From Hyperoplus lanceolatus (taxonomy: Eukaryota > Chordata > Actinopteri > Uranoscopiformes > Ammodytidae): a stretch of DNA of 64,000 bases. The notes under the pieces were generated by a model. The model made no database searches, was not told the origin of the DNA, and was given only the letters and a program-made list of their open reading frames with translations. Location of the stretch: NCBI GenBank assembly GCA_026929865.2, contig CM049404.1, forward strand, positions 8,029,501 to 8,093,500, in the 5' to 3' direction. The position numbers were made by a program, and so were the translations under genes. Positions 23,235 through 41,323 of this stretch are shown here, piece after piece; the first letter of the stretch is position 1, and the number at the start of each line of letters is the position of its first letter.

Positions 23235-24282
23235 TCTCTTTCTTGACCTTTTTATTAGCCTCTTTCAAAGAATATTTAACCAGGATGTAATCAGGACTGA
23301 GGCGCATGGATTGTGATTACACCCGCCACATTTCATACACATCCATGTACACCCCGGAGACAGAGCAGGACTTCAGAGTGAATCCAACTGTACGCACTGA
23401 CTCATCTGCCCCACAGCTCATAAGGAACAATGAGTCACTCAGATCAAACTGTAGGGAGACAACACACATATTCTGGAGCTCCAGCTCATTTCTGCAGTTA
23501 TTTATAGGGACTGCTGGCCGCATGTATGTGGCCCATATACAAAAATAAGTATAGGAATCACTCTTGGACATACAATTCAAGATTTTTTTAAATTGTTCAA
23601 CAATACATGTTCATTTTGTTTATTAAAAATCATATCACATATTAAAAGCTTACGCATTGTAAACACCCAGAGACTTTCCAAAGTGTACATCAAGTCCTTG
23701 CAGTCAGTTTTGTTTGTAGGTTTGATCAAAGAAAGCTTCTGTTTATTGATTTCTGCGCTCACTATTTCACGCTGTTGTTATAGTCCCGACAAAGAACTCT
23801 AGAAGATCTAGCAGCAACAAAGGCCCGATGATCAAATGCTTTGCGCCTCCTCGCGTTGCTTCAAATCACCTTTTGTCAAACACATGCCAAACACTGGAGC
23901 TGACGCCCCAAGTTCACAACAACAGACGTCTCTCTGTGCCTGAGTCAGAGGAAAAGAGCTAGTCAGATTCTCATGCAAACACAAAAACCTGAAGAACATG
24001 ATGAAAACAGAAAAACAAAAGAGAACAAAAAAACTAATAGAAAGACACTGTTACATCACTGTCAATCAGTTTAAACAATCATGGTATATGCTCGGAGTAC
24101 AAAGTTAGATTATGTCTGATGAGACGTTTCAAATAGTACTTTTAAGCTTTACTTTTTCATATAAATGAATGTCTGTTACATTTAAGCCATCGCCAAACGG
24201 TTTGACACAAAGTTGATTAAGCCTATCAGCTCCAAAAAACTCTCTGTACTTCTCAGTATGGCAGCGTTTACAAACTGTGTCA

Positions 24283-24294
24283 CCCCCCCCCCCC

Positions 24295-24337
<43 letters not shown>
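24283..24337. repeat. (C)15-(CA)n compound tract
   Basis: A run of 15 cytosines passes directly into about 20 CA units. Another long CA tract lies at 24559-24648. Confidence 0.92.
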
Positions 24338-24339
<2 letters not shown>

Positions 24340-24445
24340 CGACACCCCGACATTGGCGCAGGAGCTCCGGGAAATCCCTCAAAGTTACAAGCTTACCTCA
24401 TGTAGATGCACCCACAGTGGTGTCCTCAGAGTTTCTCGTGGCTTC

Positions 24446-24553
24446 AACATAAGTTACGCACAATGGCTTTAAGTCTTGCTTTGCGATCTACTTGTGTTGT
24501 AAGTCCAAGAAAGGGGAAAATACGTAAACGAAAAAAGCAAGTAGACCTAGCAA
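24446..24553 (+). repeat. Direct repeat P (first copy)
   Basis: Contains CTTGTGTTGTAAGTCCAAGA then AAGGGGAAAATACGTAAACG. The second copy lies at 24952-25055, about 504 bp on, with about 84% identity by eye. Confidence 0.75.
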
Positions 24554-24555
24554 TA

Positions 24556-24558
<3 letters not shown>

Positions 24559-24637
<79 letters not shown>

Positions 24638-24648
24638 CACACACACAT
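24559..24648. repeat. (CA)n microsatellite, about 44 units
   Basis: CA run with one phase shift (AACAC) near 24636, between direct repeat P and copy B. Confidence 0.93.
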
Positions 24649-24945
24649 CCACCCACTTTAAAGATGAAGTCCATCCCATATTCCCTCAGTAAAACATTCA
24701 CCTTGAGATCAAAGCAATGGGCCAACCCAGACAGAGAAGACGAAAAGCATGATAGTTGCTCTTTAAGTTTTCCTTTGAGCTATATTTGGGGTGAGGTATG
24801 TGAATGTTATTCTTACATAATATCAAAAATAAATAACTAACAATAAATATGACCATGAGGTATATACCATGAGGTGGTATACATATAAAAAAGTGTCACA
24901 CATGTACTATTGACAGACGGTGCAGAAATATCATTGGCAATATCA
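24637..24945 (+). repeat. Local duplication, copy B
   Basis: Counterpart of 22101-22600, directly after a long CA tract. It is bracketed by the two direct repeats at 24446-24553 and 24952-25055. Confidence 0.75.
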
Positions 24946-24951
24946 TCAGAA

Positions 24952-25055
24952 GTTATGCACTATAGCTTTAATTCTTGCTTTGTGTTCTTCTTGTGTTGTA
25001 AGTCCAAGAAAGGGGAAAAATAGGTAAACGCAAAAAGCAATTAGATTCAGCGATG
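24952..25055 (+). repeat. Direct repeat P (second copy)
   Basis: GAAGTTATGCACTATAGCTT, then the same CTTGTGTTGTAAGTCCAAGA core as the first copy and AGGTAAACGCAAAAAGCAAT. Together the two copies bracket a CA tract and copy B of the 22.1-kb repeat. Confidence 0.75.
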
Positions 25056-27263
25056 AATGGATGAAATGAGTGATTTGTAAACTGACCATCTAGCCAGACA
25101 GCTCTATCTCACTCACTGCCATAAGTGCTGATTGGCCTATCATTACTCTTGCACGTTTCATTGTGATAAAAAGGTGGTGAATGAGGGATAAATGAGGCCA
25201 CTTTCCACCAGTACCTTTAGGGAAATGTCCTTTCTGCATCCGTCTGAGCATCAGTCATCTGTCTAGAAGGGTTGTTTTTTGTAACGATGACACGATAATC
25301 TTTGCGTTTTCACCAAACTCCTGTTGAACGATGCACTTATAATAAATGGCTGTGGGGTGTAATGGGGCTAAAATGTAAATGTAGGAATGTTAATGCACTG
25401 GAAATGCCTGGCAGTCTAGAGATACCTTCTAGGAATACAAGATGAGACCATCAGTTCTGCCGTGTACTCTCTTCTGTTCTGCTCTAATGCACGTCTCAAG
25501 GCCTTGCCATTTTCAATGATTCAGTCAGTAATTATGTTAAAAAAGATAAGTTCATTCCTTCCACATCCCTATAGGCATTCCACCATGAGAAAAACAGTGG
25601 TTTCAATTAACATCCACTGAATGATTGAAATATGTGTAACTTCTCTACAATAATAGCTATAATAGGTTGTCCCATTATAATGGTTTTGGTTTTAACCACA
25701 TTATAGAAGCACAGGTGTGACTAATAGAGGGTTGGAGGGCTATTAATGCATTGCTGAATGGCAGGCTGTCATTGGCTGCTGGGTAAAAGAGACTTCCCAC
25801 TGAGCTTCTCTGGTCTCTATATGGCCGTCTGCGCTATCAGATGTGATATATTTTACAATTTGTATTTGTGACAGAATAGATGGAGAGTTTAGCTTATTTT
25901 TGAGGAAACGGGGGATGACACAGCAGTGATGGGTGCAGTGAAACTTCCTCGTGTCACACATCACAGTGTATCTGAACCAACACAATACCCAGTACAGCTA
26001 CATTTTTTATCTGAATAAGCTTTCATAGATGTCTCTTCTACTGAAATCTAACTTGTTGCTGCACTCAAAACAGGAGTACAGTGAAACAATGCTGCATTCC
26101 ACTACTGTCTGCTGCTAGGAGAGCAGCTGCTGGCAAATGAGTTCACTCCATCCCACCAGGTCAGTCATTCGGTAAGCTTTCTTTTTTTAAATCAAACTAT
26201 AAAGCCTTAACTATATTGTGATGGCTGCCACATTCTTAAAGCCCCGGTCAAAGAAAAGCTGCCCCTACTGTAAGTACAGGTACAAACGCTAAAAATAGAT
26301 GATTGTCCTTTTACAGTGCGACACTGTGCGGTTGGTGATGTCATGTACAAGCCTGAAAACAGTGTCGTAAACCGTAGAAAGAAGCATGGAAGCCAGACTT
26401 CAAACTTTGTTGAATGTAAAGAACGATATCCACAAACAATTATCTTTGTCCTCAGTTGCCGGTTTGATGCTATGGCTTGCTGAACATGGCGCCCACATCC
26501 TCGCCCAAATGAGTGTGTTAATCCAGATGTTATGTTCAATAGATGCCGATCGGATGTGATGCCTATAAATACCTGTCAGTGAGGCATTTGACTCTGGAGT
26601 GAATGCCGATTGCACGCATTCACACTGCAGACAAAAGCCTTAAGTTAGCAGGTTGAAGTGGGGTTTTTTGGCCACTGAGAAAGGTCTCACCAACATTCCT
26701 AACAAAAATTTAATCATTTTAAATTGAATATTGAATATAGCTGCAATGACTGTGATCACTGTCTGAAATCACAGAAGTGGTCATAACTGTAATGTCTAAA
26801 TCAACCTTGCTTGCTCCACTGCGTGTAGTGACTCACCGATCATCATGAAGCACAGCCAATCATAACATCCCATTTTTTCCCGGCCACACAATTGATAAAT
26901 GAATGACAACAGCAAAGATATCTTGTCATTTTTCCTCCATCCACCAAAAATACATTTCTGCTGTGTGATGAGTTTTACGGCCTCATGGGGCTAGCTTGGC
27001 TATTGACTTAGAGTCTTATTTAGGAAAAGTATTATGCTATATTTTGTGAACCAGATTTCCAGTAATCCTCTAATCCTATTACACAACATGAGTACCTTCC
27101 TAATGCTGTCCAGTTAAAAGAGAGAGCCATCCAACTGGATTTAACACTGATCCAGTGCAGTCCCATCACAGCCTATTGCATGTTGTCCAACCATGGCACT
27201 AAACTCACATTGTTAAAGTGTGGTTTCCTCTTTTCTCTGTGCGTTGCTGTTATCCTACTGCAG
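25056..27263. other. Intergenic, no gene seen
   Basis: Unique-looking AT-rich DNA with short chance frames on both strands. No splice-supported coding and no recognisable repeat. Confidence 0.5.
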
Positions 27264-27407
27264 GTAACCGGAAGCCTTTCACTTTTCTGATACAGTGCAA
27301 TAATTAGACGGCTCTCCTTCCTGGATTCAATATTGATCCAATTTGGTGGGATTTCCAACAAAGCTTTGGCCCTGCACAAAGCTACACTAATGAGAATACC
27401 AGTGCAG
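27264..27407 (+). repeat. Local duplication pair 2, copy 1
   Basis: GTAACCGGAAGCC, TACAGTGCAATAATTAGACG, TTCAATATTGATCCAATTTG and GAATACCAGTGCAG recur in the same order at 27649-27807. Confidence 0.75.
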
Positions 27408-27648
27408 ATCTATTTCACTCATTTGTTTAATTCACATATACTTTTATGCTAACATACTGTACATGCGTACATACATTTACACAACCTTTGAAACTACATA
27501 AGGAATCATAGTAACCTGAACTGAACAACAATGTATTTGAATTGTTAAAAGAATTAAGAAAATTCCTTTCAGAACAACAGCCTTATGCATTGGGATCCTG
27601 AAAGCCCCAAATGACATTAAAAGGTGATTAAAAGATGTCTTGTTCAGC

Positions 27649-27807
27649 TAACCGGAAACCTATGACTTAGACCAGTACAGTGCAATAATACAGCTCTCCC
27701 TCCTGAGTTCAATATTGATCCAATTTGCTCTGATTTCTGGCCACAGACTGACCTGCTGGTGCCAGGCAGACGGGCTGTGTGAGAGCTGGTCTGAATACCA
27801 GTGCAGT
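27649..27807 (+). repeat. Local duplication pair 2, copy 2
   Basis: CTAACCGGAAACC, TACAGTGCAATAATACAGCT, TTCAATATTGATCCAATTTG and GAATACCAGTGCAG, about 385-395 bp downstream of copy 1. The spacing between shared words differs slightly. Confidence 0.75.
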
Positions 27808-27964
27808 TTGACTCCAGTCCAGAATGCAACACATTGAAACTTGAACGGGATCCAGTGATGAGTGGTGCTTAGAGTCAGATTACAGATTTAGTCTGCAGGG
27901 TTGATTACCAGTTTGAGTGTCTCTCTTTTGTTATCACTGTGTGTGTTTTGTGTGTGTTGTGTTT

Positions 27965-28026
27965 TGTGTGTGTGTGTGTGTGCGTGCGTGCGTGTGCGTG
28001 TGTGTGTGCGCGCGTGTGTGCGTGTG
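27965..28026. repeat. GT/GC-rich microsatellite
   Basis: Imperfect GTGTGTGC/GCGT units of alternating purine and pyrimidine. Confidence 0.9.
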
Positions 28027-28304
28027 GGAGGACTGCTGACTGAAATCCAGGCTGTGGAAGGCAGAGGGAAATGATGCGCTGAGATTTGCTGTGAACTGTT
28101 GCTCCATGCAAACAGATGGAAACAGGTATGAATAAAACATTTGGTGTTTTTCTTTTGTTGTTGTCATGAACAGAGGCTGGCTGTGGTTCTCTGTGGGGCT
28201 GGAAATAGAATGAATATAACAGTGAAAGGAAAATGTTTGGATATATATGCTGTTCTTTGTCATAAAGGGATGTCAATATGAAACATGCCACCAGATTTTG
28301 ACAC

Positions 28305-28460
28305 TTGAATCAGAATCAGGTGTATTCATTGCCAGGTAGGTTTACACAGAATTTCATTGGTCTGTTGCTGCATATGATAAACATACAATAGACATGAAGG
28401 TAAACAATGTAGTTAAAAAAGCCAATGCAAGTGTATTAATAGAATAGAACAGGTAGAGAG
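28305..28460 (-). repeat. Fish non-LTR retrotransposon tail, minus orientation
   Basis: GAATCAGAATCAGGTGTATT, then CCAGGTAGGTTTACACAGAA and an AATAGAATAGAAC stretch. This is the reverse of a common fish repeat whose 3' end carries CTGATTCTGATTC. Confidence 0.55.
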
Positions 28461-29936
28461 CATTTCATTCATAACATCCCTGAGATTTTATGAGTGATCA
28501 AAGGAGCTCCAAGCCGTCTTTTCTGTGAATTCCCATGAGCTTATATATATGTATTTTTTTTGTATCCAGATATACAGTATGAACCATGCTTTCAAAAATA
28601 GATTCTATAACTAATTGGACGTACACTGTTATGCAGATATGCTGTCTCTTATGCATGCGGCCCATAATGCCTTTCAAGAAGTTCTTTACATTCACATAGC
28701 CGAGCAAAATATCAAACTGCATCACTGTCACCCCAATAATTGCCGTAAAGATTTCCTTTCAGTGTTGTCGCTCCGTCCAACACTGAGGTCTGTCCCCCGT
28801 TACCAAGTGAAACCAATTTACACCCAATCTGGGTTCCTACATGTCCTGCTGGCTCAGTGGGACATGCTGCCTGCCACACACTCACTATGCTGTAGATTGG
28901 AACGGCTTTCTTGGAAAATGTCCAAACACACTCCCCCATCTTTCTTGAGGCAGAGCACTGAAAATGGGACAATTGCGACTCCAATTGATATTTAAGCTGG
29001 TTGAGCAATATTGGACAATAAGCTAAATTTGTTTACATTTTTTGACAGAAGAAATCCTTAGTTATTTAAAGCAGCGTTTACTCTACAGCTGATTGTTAAG
29101 CAGGGCGAGCCACCGCTGTACATTAAGGAGAGATGCTACCCACCTGACAGTATTTTACTACCATTGCGTCTTTTGTAAATATATAACTTTTTAATTATTA
29201 ATTTGTAATGAAGCCATTAGACAACATTATTCAAATGTGATGTAGCTGGACTGGTTAAATCCATCTGTGTCCACAGGCTGTTTTGGACTAATTCCAGTCG
29301 ACACATTACACAAACTGGACATGGCCTCCATTGGCTCCTTTAACTAAACAATTATTGAAATCTGTCCAATTAGTAAAGTGTGTATCATTTGACCTGTCGC
29401 CCACCTGGATACAGTTTTCTCACTGCGGGTAGCTCTCATTTGAATTAGATGAGCACTCTTTGTTGGTCGGGTGTCTTGTGATTGCTAAGGACTCGACAAC
29501 TTCAAATTAACATTCATTTCCATTTGATTACATGAATTTGCAAAACACTTGTAACACATTTATCATAAATCAGAGTGGTGGGAATTTTGAAAGCAATGCA
29601 CTGTAGCGTTAAAAATGTGAGATTTTCAGTACGCTTTATAAATTGCTCAAACATCCAATCCCAGCAGAAACTGTAAGGAAAAAATAGTCAGTCATCATCA
29701 CTACGCCCCTAAACATTTAGACTACTCAACTGGAGATATGGCAAACCCTGCAGAAGTGAATTTGCACTGAATCTGCATAAACGGCTCTCCACTGTCTAAG
29801 AAATATGAACAGTCAACAATTTGACAATAATTTTTCTACTCAACAGAATAACAAGACCCAACACAAGGCATATCAAGCTGATGGATATTCAACCATTGCT
29901 GGATGAGCTGACTGAATACCCCAATCAGAGAAACCC
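28461..29936. other. Intergenic, no gene seen
   Basis: AT-rich, apparently unique. Short open frames on either strand have no splice support or familiar motifs. Confidence 0.5.
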
Positions 29937-30405
29937 TTAAAGGTACAGTGTGTAATTTCGGATTATTCACAGTATTAAGAGGTAGCTAGTGGTGAGATTC
30001 TAGTTTGCAACCCTCCCTCGGGAACCCCTCTGTTTTGGGAATTTACAGGCTCAATGATTGTTTCATAATATCAAGTGATGCGTTGAAGATGTAAAGAGTT
30101 ATTTGTCCTACAGTTCTTCTTCTTCGTCTTCCAAAAGGTGCATTTCCGGCGGCAACCCAGTAAATATAAAAACACATAGGCATGTTGAGTTTGTCCATTC
30201 TGTGCTACTGTAGAAGCATGGGGGTTTAACATGGCGGCGTGCCCTGCTCCTATGTAGATATAAAAGGCTCTTTCTAAGGCAATACAAAAATAACCTTATT
30301 TCAAGCAATCATACACTAACTAAATCTTATATATGAATATTATATTCAATTTCTACCAAGCCTGTTGTGAAAAATGCTAATAAATTCCACACATTGTACC
30401 TTTAA
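29937..30405. mobile_element. TTAA-flanked MITE (469 bp)
   Basis: The left end is TTAAAGGTACAGTGTGTAAT. The right end inverted reads TTAAAGGTACAATGTGTGGA. TTAA at 29937-29940 and 30402-30405. It is non-coding and includes AT-rich filler and a CATGGCGGCG word typical of this fish MITE group. Confidence 0.85.
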
Positions 30406-31879
<1,474 letters not shown>

Positions 31880-31965
31880 ATCACTCTCTTTCTCTCTTTA
31901 TTCTGTGATTTAGGTCAGTGACTGACTAAAAGACTATACGCAGCTGGCCTATAAAAACACTCTGC

Positions 31966-31968
<3 letters not shown>

Positions 31969-32029
<61 letters not shown>
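31969..32029. repeat. (CA)30 microsatellite
   Basis: Perfect CA run 90 bp after the previous compound tract. Confidence 0.95.
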
Positions 32030-32030
<1 letters not shown>

Positions 32031-32194
32031 ATGATGAATCATAATCTGGCCGTAGCACTAACTGACAATATCCTGAAACACATTTGTTTATTTGGTCCAT
32101 CATTTGCGTTTGTTCTGGACAATGCATCCTGCTCTTTTCTATTTTTTACGTCATTTCACAATGCTTGTATAAACTTCTATTCCCAAATGGGAGC

Positions 32195-32262
32195 TACTGA
32201 AATTCGACCCAAATTCCCCCCCCGGGTCTCGATAAAGTAGTTCTAATTCTGATTCGGACTTC
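32195..32262 (+). repeat. LINE-type 3' tail
   Basis: AAATTCCCCCCCCGGGTCTC, then GATAAAGTAGTTCTAATTCT and GATTCGG. This is the GGGGATCAATAAAGTATTTCTGATTCTG-type 3' end of a widespread fish non-LTR element, here diverged and truncated. Confidence 0.6.
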
Positions 32263-32317
32263 ACCTTTATCGTCTTTTCTTTGTCTCCTTTTTGTCCATT
32301 TCACTTATCTCCTGTCC

Positions 32318-32725
32318 TATCCTCTTTAAATCAAATCAGATCAAATCATCTTTATTTATATAGCACATTTAAAAAACAACTGAGGTTGAAGAGAGAGCTT
32401 AGAAATTGGAAGAATAAAACCATGACAACACAGCCTAATTAAGCTAAAAGCATAAACACATTACAAAGTAAAGAGCAACTAAAACCGTATAGGCACTCAA
32501 ATGGTTATGAGCATATGTGTGTTTTGAGCGTGTTCTTGAACGTGTCAACAGAGAGGGAGCATTTAACTTGAAGAGGTAGATTGTTCCAGAGTTTTTGGGG
32601 GCGGCGACAGAGGACGCTCCATCACCCTCTGCCTTTAATCTAGATCTGGGTAGAGTTAGGAGTTGATGATCAGAAGAACGCAGTGTTCTGGGGTTTTGGA
32701 GAGAGTAGATGAGTTCTGATTTATA
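32318..32725 (-). repeat. Interspersed fish repeat, minus orientation (about 400 bp)
   Basis: Starts ATCATCTTTATTTATATAGC ACATTT and continues with GATTGTTCCAGAGTTTTTGG and GAGGACGCTCCATCACCCTC. These words match, in reverse, the terminal region of an abundant fish non-LTR element with a TATATAAATAAA end. No coding survives. Confidence 0.55.
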
Positions 32726-33412
32726 ATTAGGTTAAATGAATGAGACTGTCATTTACATTATTTATCGCTTCCCCCCATCATCGTTCTCCTCCATTAGTCT
32801 TTTCATCAACAAAACTCTGTGACCTGAAAATAAATACAGTACGAGCCTGTGTTTCTTTGTGTTGTATACATCAGTAACTGCTATGAGCCCTACACTGATT
32901 AGCCCATGAATGAAAACTAATGCCCCAGCAAAGACCCTCAAATTTGAGGGTTTTTTTTACACACCAAATCATTATTTTACCAATAAATGATTTGATTCTT
33001 GAGAACAATCTGGACAGGAATGGTTTATGTGAAAGTTAACCACGCCTCTCAACCAATGTACATGTTGCTGGGGACACTAATTTGGATGGGGGTGTCCGTG
33101 TCCCTCAGATTCTTAAATTTACTTACAACCTACGTACTTTCACTGTTTGTTTTTTGGATGTCAGTCAGTGTCATTTATTGAACTTTTTATTGATTTTAGT
33201 TACTTATTGTCGTCATGCTGTATGGGAGATCTGGAGGGGACATTATTTATTTGTTTGTTTGACTATATGCGTTCTTGTGGTTGTTTGCATTGCAACTGCA
33301 AAGTAGCAGTGGGTCAACAATTTAACGAACAAATTACCCATGCATGCAGGCTCTCATCTGAATCTAATAATGTGACCACCAGATACAACACACAATCACA
33401 AATACATGTAGT

Positions 33413-33471
33413 ACTCTCTCTCTCGCTCTCTCTCACACTCTCTCTCTCTCTCACTCTCACTCTCACTCTCA

Positions 33472-33533
<62 letters not shown>
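33413..33533. repeat. (TC)n/(CTCA)n/(CA)27 compound microsatellite
   Basis: CT-rich units with CACTCT interruptions to about 33480, then pure CA to 33533. Confidence 0.95.
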
Positions 33534-33535
<2 letters not shown>

Positions 33536-34504
33536 GAATGACATCATTTCTTGTCGTAGTTTCTACAATGCCAGCCAATTTGGACGCCAGCGGTAATAAA
33601 GACGGAGAGAGCGAGACAGACAGACATAATAGAAGAACAGGGACAAAGGAAGCATTTATGAAAAGAGATAGAGAGCAAGGGGTTGATATAAAAAACAAAT
33701 TACAAAGAAGGTGAAGAGAAAGAAAAGAAAAGGTTTAATGCAGAAGAAGAGTGGTTGTTGGTGGGACCTTCAACCATTTGTATTTATACAGTATATGCTT
33801 TTTTTTATTTATTTTTTGACCCGTGATATTGCAGAATACACTAAATTCAATAGTACCTCAGAGCCAAAGCACACAAACAGGAATAGAACATGAAGAGCTG
33901 CAGGACAAATATCACCTGCATTAAATTAATTTTGAGAGAGCAGAAAGACTCAGAGCAGTCTAATAACAAGCTTGGGTAATGTTCATCAAGATTTAGTGGA
34001 TAGCATTACTTACTCTTCCAGCAGAAACTGGGCAACACAGGCATCCACCTGGAGTCCTCTAGAGTCTATATCACCACCTGTTAAAATCCAAGTCCAGAAT
34101 TTACTGTGTTTATTTCTGGCTTGCTCCACAGACCCCTGAGGAAAATATCTGTCTCTCTTTGGCTAAATACTCAACCTTCTTCCCTCATGTAATTTAGTTA
34201 TCTAGTATTTTGCACCAAGCAGGAAACGTAAATAGGCTACAACTTGTTTTAGCTTGTGGGCTAAAACAGCTGTCTTTTTGGGTTTGGATCCTTTGTCCTG
34301 TCTGACTTGAGTGCCAACACAAAGGTATTGATTACAATTTACAGTTAGCCAGCGGTTCAGCAAGTTAGCCACTGGCTTTAGCTAGTGATTAGCGGGGAGG
34401 CTAATGCATCAAGAGGAGTGCCATAGCATTACTTTTCGACGTGATGTCAAGGTTGACAAGTTTTGTTTTATGTTTAAAAAAAACTCACTAGTTAGCCAAT
34501 GTTA
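33534..34504. other. Intergenic, no gene seen
   Basis: Includes a short stretch at about 34341-34400 with AGTTAGCCA/GCTAATGC words, possibly another decayed copy of the repeat at 7560. Nothing else. Confidence 0.4.
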
Positions 34505-35310
34505 ATGAACATGTCGAGGCGTTAAAGTGGGGCATGAAATTCATGGACCAAGGAATAGTCGTGGCGGGGAGGAGAGGGGTTGCAGTTCGATGGGCTGGGG
34601 ATCGCATTGATGCTGTATGCAGATGATGTGGTCCTGAAGACATCAACAGTATGTAGCCTTCAGCTCTCACTGGATCGTTTGAAGCGGCTGGGATAAAGAT
34701 CAGCACCTAAATCTGAGGGCAGTGGTTCTCAGCAGCAAACCCATGGACTGCCTCCTCCGGGTAGGGAATGAGTCCTTACCCAAAGTGAAGGAAAGGACCT
34801 TGGGGTCTTGTCCGCGAGTGATGGGACAATGGAGCATGAGTTAAGCCGGATAATCGCAGCAGGGGCAGTATTTCACTGGCTTTAACACACGGTTGTGACG
34901 ACATAGAGAGCAGAGCCGGAAGACAAAGCTCTTGATCTGCTGGCCTGTCCTCATTCTCATCCTCATCAATGGTCATGAAGGCTGAGTCATGACCGAAATA
35001 ACTAGTTTGCAGGGACAAGCAGCCGAAATGGGAGAGGCTCGGAGTAAAGCCGCTGCGTGGAAAGAGTTGAGGTGGTTCGGGCATTTAGTAAGGGCGCCTC
35101 CCTAGGGAAATGTTTCAGACACAAAGGAGGCCTCAGGGAAGACCCAGGGCTACAGTAGGTGGAGAGATTATATCTGTGCTGGCCTGGGAAAGCCTTTGGA
35201 TCCCCCAGTCAGAGCTGGTTGATGTGCCATGGGAAAGGGAAGTTTGGGGTCCCCTGCTGGAGTTGCTGCCCCTGCGACCCTACCCCGGAAAAGCGGTTGA
35301 TGCATTTTGA
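34505..35310 (+). mobile_element. LINE 3' fragment (reverse transcriptase end plus C-terminal region)
   Basis: CTGTATGCAGATGATGTGGT (34613) reads LYADDVV, the reverse-transcriptase catalytic motif. Further words match a common fish LINE protein in several frames: CSQLSLDRFxRLG-type, PMDCLLRVGNESLPKVKE (about 34740), an ELRWFGHL-like stretch (about 35068), and an end like WERLxIPQSELVDVxxEREV then WGPLLELLP (35178-35280). The reading frame shifts several times and about 70 bp seem missing before the RWFGHL-like part, so it is dead. Clade uncertain (RTE/Rex3-like or another fish LINE). Confidence 0.75.
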
Positions 35311-36302
<992 letters not shown>

Positions 36303-36615
36303 AGAGGGGGGAGTCTGAATGTCAGGATGTATGCACCTCCCTCTCCCTCTTTCTCCAAAGCATCTCTCTCTTTATCCAAAGTATCACTCAAAATTAATAT
36401 AAATTCAAGAGCAATAGCAATAATCAAAACTAAAGCAACAATAATAGCATTATATCAAAGGTAATGATCAATGAAAGACAAAGCTATTCAAATAATAATA
36501 TATTTTCTTTAAAGTGTAAATGTGGTCAAGGCCCAATGTGCGTGTTGATGTATTTATCTTATATATATGTGTGTGTGTGTATATGTGTTCAAACTTTTCA
36601 TCCTTGGCTCCTCTC

Positions 36616-36657
36616 TCTCATCTCACTCTCTCACTCTCACTCTCACTCTCACTCACA

Positions 36658-36716
<59 letters not shown>
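36616..36716. repeat. (TCAC)n-(CA)31 compound microsatellite
   Basis: CTCACTCT-type units followed by a pure CA run from about 36655. Confidence 0.95.
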
Positions 36717-37831
<1,115 letters not shown>

Positions 37832-37859
37832 GAATTGTCGATCTGATAGCTAGCGCTGT

Positions 37860-38502
<643 letters not shown>

Positions 38503-38834
38503 CGCGTGCGTGCATGTGTTGTCTGCACTGGTGTTCCCTTTCATTTGAGAGTTCCTTTTCTCTTCGTCTCCCTCAACCTCTGCGCTCTCACCTTTTCTTC
38601 TCTCTCTCACGCAGACAAACATGGCAGGCAGCAGTGAAGCAGTCTCAGTGTACCCCCTGAACCTCACACACACACACACACACACACTATCACCGGCTGT
38701 TCCCATGGTAACCCAAACCGACGGAAAGCACGCCGGGCTCTGCCTGCAGGCTCAAGGCAGCAGGGACACTTCCCGCAAGGAGTCAGCCGGCTATCGATCC
38801 CCTCAGCACACAGAGGCAGGACAACTTGCCAAGT

Positions 38835-40747
<1,913 letters not shown>

Positions 40748-40785
40748 GCGCCACTGCCTCAGCCTTTGTCCTGAGGCAGTGGCGC
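40748..40785. repeat. Perfect 15-bp GC-rich inverted repeat
   Basis: GCGCCACTGCCTCAG (40748-40762), loop CCTTTGTC, exact reverse complement at 40771-40785. Stable as RNA or cruciform. It has no coding or transcriptional context and may be the relic of a repeat end. Confidence 0.9.
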
Positions 40786-41080
40786 AGTGAAAGAGGTCTT
40801 AACCCTCCAGTTGTGTTAGTTTCATTTCAACTATTTTGTGTGTCAAATACGCCCCATCGTAGCTCAGCTCACCCAAACAGTGAATACTGTTTGTTATCAC
40901 TTTCTTTTTTTACCAACGTGCTATTTGCTATGTATGGCCTGTGTCTCCAAAACACACATGCATGTTGGTGTATGGGAGAGGATGGGTGAATAATGGATAT
41001 ATGCCTAAACTCAATGTTGTATACAAATTGTAGTTACATCTATTCATTTCTAATGGACTGATTTCTTTTCAGATAATTTT

Positions 41081-41246
41081 TAGGGGCACTTTTATTTTAT
41101 TATACAGATTTGGAGGGACAGAGTTTTAAGGGGCAAAGAGGGGAGGACATGCAGAGATCCAACCACGGGTCGGATTCGAACCGGGTCTGCTGCGATGTGG
41201 ACTCAGCCTCTAGGGGGCGCTTTATCCACTACACCACGAGCGCCCC
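41081..41246 (-). mobile_element. tRNA-derived SINE, minus orientation
   Basis: On the - strand the head GGGGCGCTCGTGGTGTAGTG contains an A-box (TGGTGTAGTGG) and, about 50 nt on, the B-box GGTTCGAATCC (complement of 41172-41182). It continues with GCATGTCCTCCCCTCTTTGC and ends in an AATAAAATAAAAG tail. This is the layout of a common fish tRNA-SINE. It lacks cloverleaf pairing good enough for a real tRNA. Confidence 0.8.
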
Positions 41247-41323
41247 GGACGCTCCTTTTTGACCGGGAACACCATGGATGTTCAAAAGTCATGGAACCTT
41301 AACACAATCAGATTAAATCAACT

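Noticed and set aside
33147-33596. 149-codon frame on the + strand
   Set aside because: More than a third is CT/CA microsatellite, and the N-terminal part has no recognisable domain.
41165-41246. Possible tRNA gene on the - strand
   Set aside because: A and B boxes are present, but the stems do not pair as a cloverleaf and a SINE body and A/T-rich tail follow, so it is a tRNA-derived SINE head.
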